In this document: one piece after another, positions 7,395 to 13,172 of the stretch | Layout: every line of letters begins with the position of its first letter | Position numbering within the stretch: position 1 is the first letter of the stretch | From: an uncultured Spongiibacteraceae bacterium | GTDB taxonomy: Bacteria; Pseudomonadota; Gammaproteobacteria; Pseudomonadales; Dasaniaceae | DNA length: 13,172 bases | Reading direction: 5' to 3' | Assembly (NCBI GenBank): GCA_937969395.1 | Contig: CALBVI010000208.1 | Coordinates: forward strand, 1-13,172 | The notes under the pieces: model-generated | The model's input: the letters and a program-made list of their open reading frames with translations, nothing else | Told to the model about the DNA's origin: nothing | Databases searched by the model: none | Made by a program: the position numbers and the translations under genes

Positions 7395-7419
7395 GGCGGT
7401 TAGCTTTTAGCTAGCCGCC
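7395..7419. repeat. Strong hairpin between fliD and the sugar operon
   Basis: Arms GGCGGTTAGCT (7395-7405) and AGCTAGCCGCC (7409-7419) pair over 11 bp with one G-T wobble and a TTT loop. It lies 71 bases after the fliD stop. The sequence that follows (GTTAATTATG) has no proper T-run on either strand, so it may be a weak or rho-assisted terminator, an mRNA 3'-end stabiliser, or an operator for the next operon. Confidence 0.6.
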
Positions 7420-7485
7420 GTTAATTATGCGAGATAATAATAAGCCTTTTACTTTAATTAGGCCTAGATTGGATCTATTGTTGCG

Positions 7486-8673
7486 ATGTCAGTTTTGTCA
7501 TTGATTGGCCGAAAAAATGAATTGTTTGCTGATGATGTTGCACGTTATCAGGGCGAACTTAGTGATAAGGTTTCCTCTTCCTCATTTTTGGTGCTTGGCG
7601 GTGCCGGTTCTATCGGTCAGGCTGTCACTAAAGAAATTTTTAAACGAAACCCTAAAAAACTTCATATTGTCGATATTAGTGAGAATAATTTAGTTGAGTT
7701 GGTTAGGGATATACGAAGTTCCTTTGGTTATATTACCGGCGATTTCAAAACCTATGCGCTAGATATCGGTTCTATTGAGTTCGATGCGTTAATGGCTGCT
7801 GACGGCTGTTATGATTTTGTGCTTAATTTGTCGGCATTAAAGCATGTACGCAGTGAAGAAGATCCATTCACGCTGATGCGCATGATTGATGTCAATATTT
7901 TCAATACAAATAAAACCATCCAAATGGCGATCGACAACGGCGCTCAAAAATATTTTTGTGTCTCCACTGACAAAGCCGCCAATCCTGTCAATATGATGGG
8001 TGCTTCAAAAGCCATTATGGAAATGTTTTTAATGCTGCGCAGTCAGGGTATAAAAATATCAACCGCTCGGTTTGCTAATGTTGCTTTTTCTGATGGCTCT
8101 TTATTACACGGTTTTAATCAGCGTATTCAAAAGCGTCAACCTATAGTTGCCCCCAATGATGTTCGTCGATATTTTGTTACCCCTGAAGAGTCGGGAGAGC
8201 TGTGTTTGATGTCATGTATTTTTGGTGAAAATCGCGATATTTATTTTCCTAAGCTGACCGCAGCATTAGATTTAATCAGTTTTTCAGATATCGCAGTTAA
8301 TTATTTAAAAAATTTAGGTTATAAGCCTTATTTGTGTGCATCGGAAGATGAGGCGCGAAGGCTGGCTGCTGAATTACCTGATAAAGGTCAGTGGCCTTGT
8401 TTCTTTTCGGCGAGCAACACGACAGGTGAGAAGGATTTTGAAGAATTTTATACAGAAGCAGAAACCTTAGACGTGAAACGATTTGAAAGTGTGGGCATTA
8501 TCAAAAAGGAAGCTGTGGTAGATTCGACATTGGTGGATATGTTTGAGCGTGAAGTGGCTGCAATGAAAAACTCAGGACAATGGACAAAGAGGCAGTTGGT
8601 TGAATTATTCACGGCTATGATCCCAGATTTTGCTCATAAGGAAACGGGTTTATATCTTGATTCAAAAATGTAG
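7486..8673 (+). CDS. NDP-HexNAc 4,6-dehydratase, PglF/CapD type (LegB-like role)
   Basis: A 395-residue soluble member of the Polysacc_synt_2 (CapD/PglF/FlaA1) branch of the extended SDR superfamily. It has the NAD(P)-binding GGAGSIG at 38-44, the ALKHV segment at 117-121, and the catalytic block STDKAANPVNMMGASK at 160-175. The Asp162-Lys163 pair followed nine residues later by Met171 instead of Tyr is the arrangement of PglF/CapD enzymes, which retain C5 configuration. FlaA1/PseB enzymes have Tyr there and invert. That supports a bacillosamine/legionaminic-type 4-keto-6-deoxy product rather than a pseudaminic one. Residues about 280-395 form a C-terminal extension (TTGEKDFEEFYTEAETLD; end GLYLDSKM) longer than in FlaA1. 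There are no membrane segments, unlike full-length PglF. The ATG has only a weak GGAT upstream. It leads the sugar gene set; whether the substrate is UDP- or GDP-linked cannot be decided from this gene. Confidence 0.82.
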   Translation: MSVLSLIGRKNELFADDVARYQGELSDKVSSSSFLVLGGAGSIGQAVTKEIFKRNPKKLHIVDISENNLVELVRDIRSSFGYITGDFKTYALDIGSIEFDALMAADGCYDFVLNLSALKHVRSEEDPFTLMRMIDVNIFNTNKTIQMAIDNGAQKYFCVSTDKAANPVNMMGASKAIMEMFLMLRSQGIKISTARFANVAFSDGSLLHGFNQRIQKRQPIVAPNDVRRYFVTPEESGELCLMSCIFGENRDIYFPKLTAALDLISFSDIAVNYLKNLGYKPYLCASEDEARRLAAELPDKGQWPCFFSASNTTGEKDFEEFYTEAETLDVKRFESVGIIKKEAVVDSTLVDMFEREVAAMKNSGQWTKRQLVELFTAMIPDFAHKETGLYLDSKM

Positions 8674-8724
8674 GTGATAACGTTGTTGAAGTATCGTTTT
8701 GTTTGAGTGTTTTTTGGGTGGTTT

Positions 8725-9762
8725 ATGCGAACTATAAATATAGCAGGGCGAATGGTAGGTGGAGATTACCCGCCGCTGGTTATTGCCGAACTTGGCATTA
8801 ACCACAATGGTTGTTTACAAACCGCTAAAGAAATGGTCGATGCGGCTGCCCGAGCGGGTGTAGAGGTACTTAAGCATCAAACCCATATAGTTGAAGACGA
8901 AATGAGTGCTGCTGCTCGTAGTGTTATACCTGGTAATGCGGATATCTCTATATACGATATTATGGCGGCGTGTGCTTTGTCTGAAGAGGATGAAGTTGCA
9001 TTGAAAGATTATGTCGAAGCCAAGGGCATGATTTTTATTAGCACGCCATTTTCTCGCGCTGCGGCTGAACGACTGGAGCGAATGGGTGTTGCGGCATACA
9101 AGATAGGGTCGGGTGAGTGTAATAACTATCCGCTCATAAAACATATAGCGGCTTATGGTAAGCCGGTTATTTTAAGTACTGGTATGAATACGCTGGAGAG
9201 TGTTGCTCCCGCTGTTGCTATTTTTGAGCAGTACAACGTACCTTACGCCTTAATGCATACGACTAACCTTTATCCAACACCGCCGCATTTAGTTCGCTTG
9301 GGGGCGATGGTTCAGCTGGCTAAAGCGTTTCCTCGTGCAGTAATTGGGTTGTCAGATCACACGATAAATAACATAGCTTGTTTGGGCGCTGTTGCCTTAG
9401 GTGCTTCGATTCTTGAGCGGCATTTTACCGACACGATGGATCGAGATGGTCCTGATGTTATTTGCTCGATGGATGAGGGAAATTGCCGCCAACTTATTAA
9501 TGATTCTCGGTTGCTATTTTCTGAACTGGGTGGAAATAAAGAGCCTGCTAAAGAAGAGCAGGTGACAATGGATTTTGCTTTTGCCACGGTGGTAACCATT
9601 GCGCCAATAAAAAAAGGAGAGGTTTTCTCTGCGCAGAATTTATGGGTTAAGCGCCCTGGTACTGGCGAAATCAGAGCAGAGCACTATGAATCTGTTTTGG
9701 GGAAGAGAGCATGTATAGATCTTGCTGTCGATACACATATTAGCTATCAGGATGTTGAGTAA
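8725..9762 (+). CDS. legI: NeuB-family nonulosonate synthase (N,N'-diacetyllegionaminate synthase-like)
   Basis: This enzyme condenses a 6-deoxy-HexNAc (ManNAc-like) with phosphoenolpyruvate to make a nine-carbon acidic sugar. The 345 residues show a NeuB TIM barrel (about 15-270) and a C-terminal SAF/antifreeze-like domain (about 283-345, with KRPGTGEI at 309-316). Visible motifs are [10 protein letters not shown] (20-29), [12 protein letters not shown] (106-117), YKIGSGE (125-131), LSTGMN (150-155), HTTNLYPTP (178-186), GLSDHT (208-213) and ERHF (231-234). His212 and His233 have the 21-residue spacing of the metal-binding histidines of meningococcal NeuB. The HTTNLYPTP and [11 protein letters not shown] variants recall Campylobacter NeuB2/LegI more than PseI. 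I start at ATG 8725, with GGG 6 bases upstream, rather than the in-frame GTG at 8707, because the family N-terminus fits. Sialic acid synthase activity remains an alternative. Confidence 0.87.
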   Translation: MRTINIAGRMVGGDYPPLVIAELGINHNGCLQTAKEMVDAAARAGVEVLKHQTHIVEDEMSAAARSVIPGNADISIYDIMAACALSEEDEVALKDYVEAKGMIFISTPFSRAAAERLERMGVAAYKIGSGECNNYPLIKHIAAYGKPVILSTGMNTLESVAPAVAIFEQYNVPYALMHTTNLYPTPPHLVRLGAMVQLAKAFPRAVIGLSDHTINNIACLGAVALGASILERHFTDTMDRDGPDVICSMDEGNCRQLINDSRLLFSELGGNKEPAKEEQVTMDFAFATVVTIAPIKKGEVFSAQNLWVKRPGTGEIRAEHYESVLGKRACIDLAVDTHISYQDVE

Positions 9763-10578
9763 TTGCGTAACAAGCGAGTGATTATTACAGGGGCGACTGG
9801 TTTTGTTGGCGCTGCATTAACTGGTTATTTGGCTACTAAAAATATTGAAGTTATTGCAGTTTCTCGGCAACGAAAATCTGGGGTTCATTACGTCTCAAGT
9901 TACTTAGATTGTCCTCCTGGCGATATGGTTATTCATTTGGGGGAAGAATCCGATCGACATAAAGCGAATAATCTAGGGGCTGAATATGAAGCGTCAGCGA
10001 TAGAGACAACTGCTTTTTTGTCCGATGCTTTTTCGGGTAATATTATTTATGCCTCATCAGCTGTTGTTTATGGTGATAAGAATAGTGAACCGAATAAAGA
10101 AGACGACTCCGTAGCTGCGACCGACATTTACAGTCATATTAAGTTGCGTAATGAAAGAGTTGTTACTGAGCATGCTGGTTCTGTCTTACGCTTGTCGAAT
10201 TTGTACGGAAAGGGTATGGCAACCAATAATGTGCTATCTGATATTATTTCTCAGCTGGATAAACCGGGCGTGGTGACTGTACGTGATGCTAGTCCGGTGC
10301 GAGATTTTCTATTTATTGATGACTTGTTAGCGGCGATATTGGCTTTGGTGTTAGAGCCTACTCCGGGTGTTTTTAATGTAGGTTCGGGACAGGGCTGTTC
10401 AATTAGGCAATTAGCTGAGTTGTTGTTAGAGTTGACCGGGCAAGCAGATCGGGAAATTATCTCGGTTCAGCCATTGGACAGTCATTCCGTTAATACTTTA
10501 GATATTTCAAAAATCCAGCAGTCTGTTGGTTGGCGTCCTGCTGCCGCGATGAATCAAAATTTATCGCAGTTGTTTTAA
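9763..10578 (+). CDS. Extended SDR sugar-nucleotide epimerase/dehydratase/reductase, substrate unknown
   Basis: A 271-residue NAD(P)-binding protein. It has the Rossmann GATGFVG at 10-16, an SSAVVYG segment at 98-104, the catalytic YSHIK (Tyr123, Lys127) with Ser99 at the expected distance, and VRDFLFIDD near 183-191 followed by a FNVGSG segment, as in RmlD/GalE/WcaG-like enzymes. It is shorter than typical 300-340-residue family members, with the loss mainly between the cofactor motif and the active site. It starts with TTG directly after the synthase TAA, so translation is probably coupled; AGGA lies about 10 bases upstream. Its position between synthase and 2-epimerase genes suggests a tailoring step on the same sugar, such as keto reduction or C4/C8 epimerisation. 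That is inference; the exact reaction cannot be read from sequence. Confidence 0.8.
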   Translation: MRNKRVIITGATGFVGAALTGYLATKNIEVIAVSRQRKSGVHYVSSYLDCPPGDMVIHLGEESDRHKANNLGAEYEASAIETTAFLSDAFSGNIIYASSAVVYGDKNSEPNKEDDSVAATDIYSHIKLRNERVVTEHAGSVLRLSNLYGKGMATNNVLSDIISQLDKPGVVTVRDASPVRDFLFIDDLLAAILALVLEPTPGVFNVGSGQGCSIRQLAELLLELTGQADREIISVQPLDSHSVNTLDISKIQQSVGWRPAAAMNQNLSQLF

Positions 10579-10591
10579 ATCAGATAAGTAC

Positions 10592-11830
10592 TTGAGTGAA
10601 AAAGCATTGATTAATAAGCGTAAGATCGCAGTTTTTACCGGCAATCGTGCAGAGTATGGTTTGCAGTTTCCTATTTTAAAAGCGATTGAAAAACATCCGA
10701 GTTTAGATTATCAGTTGCTCGTTTCAGGTGCTCATCTTGATAGTAACTTCGGTAATACTTTAGGTGAAATTCAGCAAGATGGTTTTCACATCGATGCGGA
10801 AATTAGTATCGATATGGGTGAGGATAATACGCGTGCAACAGCGCAGGCAATTGGCTCGGGTATTCTTTCTATTAGTGCGGCGCTAGAGCAATTAAAGCCC
10901 GATATGATGGTGGTTTATGCTGATCGCTTTGAAGGTTTTGCGGCAGTCATTGCGGCCAGTCAAATGAATATCCCCACTGCTCATATCGAAGGTGGTGATC
11001 TCACTGAGGGCGGTGCGTTAGATGATTCGGTGCGCCATGCGATGACCAAGCTTTCACATTTACATTTTACTACTAATGAGCAGGCTAGTATGCGTGTGCT
11101 GGCCATGGGTGAAGAGCCTTGGCGAGTTCATACTGTTGGGTTTCCTGCGATTGATATGATTTCACAAGGGGGCTTTGCTAATGCGGATGAGCTGAGTGAG
11201 GAATTGGCTTTAGACCTTACTCGCCCCATCGTGTTATTTACTCAGCACTCGATTACGACTGAGTTTGAACTTGCAGCGGGGCAAATAGCCACCTCGATTG
11301 TGGCAATGAGGCAAATGGCTGCCGCCGGCGTGCAAGTGATTATGACTTATCCTAATAATGATGCTGGAGGAAGAACTATTATCAAGGCATTAGATGCTCT
11401 AGCTACGGAGGGCGTCGAAGGTATTCAGGTACATAGTTCTTTGGGGCGTGTTCGCTATCATGGCTTATTAGCGCTGGCAAAGAATAATGCTATTAAAATC
11501 GCGTGTGTTGGAAACTCTTCATCAGGGATGAAAGAAACCCCTATTTTTGGCTGCCCAACGGTAAACATTGGTTCTCGACAACAGGGGCGTTTACGCGGAG
11601 GTAATGTTTTAGATGTTGATTATGATGTTGAGTCCATTATCCGTGCAGTTAATCAGTGTTTTGATGACGAGACATTTAGGTCTACATGTCGTGAAACTGA
11701 TAATCCGTATTATTTGGGTGATGCTGGTAAGAAAATTGCAGATGTTCTTGCAGACGTTGAGTTGGGTCAATCATTGATTCGCAAAGCTATGACGTTGAAA
11801 GGTGAGAGTAATAATGGCTGGTATCGATAA
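10592..11830 (+). CDS. legG: Hydrolysing NDP-sugar 2-epimerase, NeuC/LegG type
   Basis: Enzymes of this family remove the nucleotide from NDP-HexNAc and invert C2, giving the mannosamine-type precursor that the neighbouring synthase uses. The 412 residues show the GT-B-like UDP-GlcNAc 2-epimerase fold: TGNRAEYG (16-23), YADRFEGFA (109-117), HIEGGDLTEGGALDDSVRH (131-149), a GNSSSGMKE block (307-315), and NIGSRQQGR (325-333). These are the usual NeuC/LegG signatures. The start is TTG followed by AGT GAA (MSEK), with a poor Shine-Dalgarno and only 13 bases after the SDR stop, so translational coupling is likely. A NeuC making ManNAc is the alternative; the dehydratase upstream and the LegI-like synthase favour the 6-deoxy diacetamido substrate (2,4-diacetamido-2,4,6-trideoxymannose product). 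Confidence 0.86.
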   Translation: MSEKALINKRKIAVFTGNRAEYGLQFPILKAIEKHPSLDYQLLVSGAHLDSNFGNTLGEIQQDGFHIDAEISIDMGEDNTRATAQAIGSGILSISAALEQLKPDMMVVYADRFEGFAAVIAASQMNIPTAHIEGGDLTEGGALDDSVRHAMTKLSHLHFTTNEQASMRVLAMGEEPWRVHTVGFPAIDMISQGGFANADELSEELALDLTRPIVLFTQHSITTEFELAAGQIATSIVAMRQMAAAGVQVIMTYPNNDAGGRTIIKALDALATEGVEGIQVHSSLGRVRYHGLLALAKNNAIKIACVGNSSSGMKETPIFGCPTVNIGSRQQGRLRGGNVLDVDYDVESIIRAVNQCFDDETFRSTCRETDNPYYLGDAGKKIADVLADVELGQSLIRKAMTLKGESNNGWYR

Positions 11831-11889
11831 GTCATTGCTGCTTTTAGTGTCTACATAATAGCCGGTAACAATTGATAGGTAGCTAATAC

Positions 11890-12948
11890 ATGTCCGAAGC
11901 GACAGTACGTGATTGGAAAAAAACACTATTAAAGTATGATGCGCTTATTAGTGATGCCATTAGCTGTCTTAATGATTCCATGATGCAGATAGTATTAGTT
12001 GTCGATGAAGCCAATCGATTAAAGGGGACTATTACCGATGGTGATGTGAGGCGTGGCTTGCTTGCCGGTGTTGAGCTGCGTAGCTCGCTTAAAAGTATTA
12101 TTAATCAGGAGCCGTTAGTGGTGTCGCCAACAATGACACGAGAAACGGTTTTCCAGTTGATGCAGGTAAACCAGGTTCGACAATTACCCGTGGTAGATGA
12201 TGAGCGTTGCGTGGTTGGTTTGCATCTATGGGACGCACTGTTAGTGCCTGCATCTCGAAATAATATAATGATTATTATGGCCGGGGGTAAGGGAACTCGG
12301 CTCCGTCCGCAAACAGAAAGCTGCCCTAAGCCATTATTAGCGGTAGCAGGTAAGCCTATGCTTGAGCATATTATTGAGCGAGCGAAGGGCGAAGGCTTTC
12401 ATCATTTTGTACTGGCTATTCATTATTTGGGTCACATGATTGAAGACTATTTTGGTGATGGAAGTCGTTGGAATGTAACCATTGAATACTTGCGCGAAGA
12501 ATCTCCGCTTGGGACCGCTGGCGCTTTATCGCTGTTACCTCATGCGACTGAGTTGCCTATTTTGATTACTAATGGTGATGTGCTCACTGATATCCATTAT
12601 GGCGACATTGTTGATTTTCATAATAGCCACGACGCGCAAGCGACTATGGCGGTACGTCAGGATCAGTTTGAGTACCCTTTTGGTGTGGTTGAAACTGATG
12701 GAGTCGATATTGTTGGTTTTGATGAGAAGCCTGTGATGACGAGTCAGATTAATGCAGGTATTTATGTCTTAAACCCAGATACATTACGGCAGTTAGAAGA
12801 AAATGAATTTTGTGATATGCCGACATTATTTAGTATTTTAAAAGATCGGGCATTACGCACGATAGCCTATCCAATGTATGAGCCTTGGCTTGATGTTGGT
12901 CGACACGATGACCTTGATTTGGCGAGAAAAAACCATCCAGAAAATTAG
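11890..12948 (+). CDS. ptmE: PtmE-like sugar-1-phosphate nucleotidyltransferase with CBS pair
   Basis: A 352-residue two-part protein. Residues about 8-120 form two CBS domains (GTITDGDVRRGLL at 46-58; RQLPVVDDERCVVGLH at 97-112), a module that commonly senses adenosyl ligands. Residues about 125-350 form a nucleotidyltransferase with AGGKGTRLRP (131-140), CPKPLL (145-150), SPLGTAGAL (205-213) and the metal-binding NGD (228-230). The same architecture occurs in Campylobacter jejuni PtmE, reported to make GDP-glucosamine from glucosamine-1-phosphate for legionaminic acid synthesis. By analogy this enzyme primes GDP-linked precursors, but mannose- or GlcNAc-1-phosphate as substrate cannot be excluded. 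The ATG is preceded by AGG at 11877-11879; it follows the 2-epimerase after 59 bases on the same strand. Confidence 0.84.
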   Translation: MSEATVRDWKKTLLKYDALISDAISCLNDSMMQIVLVVDEANRLKGTITDGDVRRGLLAGVELRSSLKSIINQEPLVVSPTMTRETVFQLMQVNQVRQLPVVDDERCVVGLHLWDALLVPASRNNIMIIMAGGKGTRLRPQTESCPKPLLAVAGKPMLEHIIERAKGEGFHHFVLAIHYLGHMIEDYFGDGSRWNVTIEYLREESPLGTAGALSLLPHATELPILITNGDVLTDIHYGDIVDFHNSHDAQATMAVRQDQFEYPFGVVETDGVDIVGFDEKPVMTSQINAGIYVLNPDTLRQLEENEFCDMPTLFSILKDRALRTIAYPMYEPWLDVGRHDDLDLARKNHPEN

Positions 12949-12995
12949 TCAAATATTGCCCAAGCTTCCCGCGTAGTATTGAAAAGCAGTCATGT

Positions 12996-13172
12996 ATGAA
13001 TAAAACCAGAATCATAGCCCGTATCGATGTTAAAAATGAGTATGCTATTAAAGGTATTCATCTTGAAGGCTTGAGAAAAGTTGGTAATCCTAATGACATG
13101 GCAAAACGTTATTATGAGCAGGGCATTGATGAGGTTTTATTTATGGATGCAGTTGCTGCGTATTATGATAGG
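12996..13172 (+). CDS. HisF-like ammonia-using synthase subunit (partial, runs off window)
   Basis: The 59 visible codons encode the start of a HisF-type TIM barrel (RIIARIDVKNEYAIKG and following). With Thermotoga HisF numbering, Arg5, catalytic Asp11, Lys19, Glu46 and Asp51 are all at their expected positions, so the active site and the ammonia-gate residues in this part look intact. Housekeeping HisF starts differently (CLDVK; here ARIDVK) and sits in a his operon. HisF/HisH copies in surface-sugar loci supply ammonia from glutamine to a WbpG/PseA-type enzyme that makes acetamidino groups. The context favours that role. I use the ATG at 12996, because the ATG at 12992 is closed by a stop after two codons. 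A true histidine gene cannot be fully excluded without the rest. Confidence 0.82.
   Translation, partial: MNKTRIIARIDVKNEYAIKGIHLEGLRKVGNPNDMAKRYYEQGIDEVLFMDAVAAYYDR

Noticed and set aside
7469..7486. GG-N10-GC match just before the dehydratase ATG (GG 7471-7472, GC 7483-7484).
   Set aside because: The start point would fall near 7496, after the ATG, with no suitable later start codon; the -24 element TTGGAT is also poor.
8707..8724. GTG start giving six extra residues on the synthase.
   Set aside because: MFFGWF does not fit the family; the ATG at 8725 gives the normal NeuB N-terminus with GGG at a suitable distance.
8815..9144. 109-codon minus-strand reading frame inside the synthase gene.
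   Set aside because: Antisense shadow of a well-supported coding region; no recognisable protein features.
1..13172. CRISPR arrays, tRNA or rRNA genes, insertion sequences, prophage or defence genes.
   Set aside because: No regularly spaced repeats, transposase or integrase sequences, or structural RNA genes were seen on either strand.

Overview
The window looks like chromosomal DNA of a motile, polarly flagellated gammaproteobacterium of moderate to low GC, probably marine. This is inferred from the flagellin-flaG-fliD order, sigma-54 and sigma-28 (FliA) promoters in front of different late flagellar genes, and the protein sequences; genus cannot be given. It has two functional halves: flagellar filament genes (1-7324) and part of a nonulosonic-acid (legionaminic-type) sugar pathway (7486-13172, running off the right edge).

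Left half. A small minus-strand gene (37-378) resembles the FliD chaperone FliT and stands apart from fliD. It is divergent from two tandem flagellin genes (741-2480 and 2790-4547). The first has an excellent sigma-54 promoter (GG-N10-GC) and its own rho-independent terminator. The second has an almost perfect FliA promoter and a much stronger ribosome binding site, and is followed by flaG (4629-5006). flaG ends in a perfect 12-bp-stem terminator whose right arm also reads as a sigma-54 -24/-12 element. fliD (5270-7324, GTG start) has a FliA promoter of its own. No fliS follows fliD, which is unusual.

Right half. Six same-strand genes follow: a PglF/CapD-type NDP-HexNAc 4,6-dehydratase, a NeuB/LegI-type nonulosonate synthase, a short extended-SDR sugar-nucleotide enzyme, a NeuC/LegG-type hydrolysing 2-epimerase, a PtmE-like nucleotidyltransferase with two N-terminal CBS domains, and the first 59 codons of a HisF-like protein. 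Dehydratase, 2-epimerase and synthase are core steps of legionaminic acid synthesis. The CBS-nucleotidyltransferase resembles the Campylobacter enzyme that makes GDP-glucosamine, which suggests GDP-linked intermediates. The HisF-like protein keeps the catalytic Asp and ammonia-gate residues visible in its N-terminus, which suggests later amidination of the sugar. The expected aminotransferase, acetyltransferase, CMP-transferase, HisH partner and amidotransferase are not seen and may lie to the right.

Taken together, the likely purpose is to make the flagellar filament and the acidic sugar that decorates its flagellins. The pathway families are known. The least ordinary points are the promoter division between the flagellins, the terminator/sigma-54 overlap before fliD, the missing fliS, the small SDR inserted between synthase and 2-epimerase, and several long hairpins without U-tracts.
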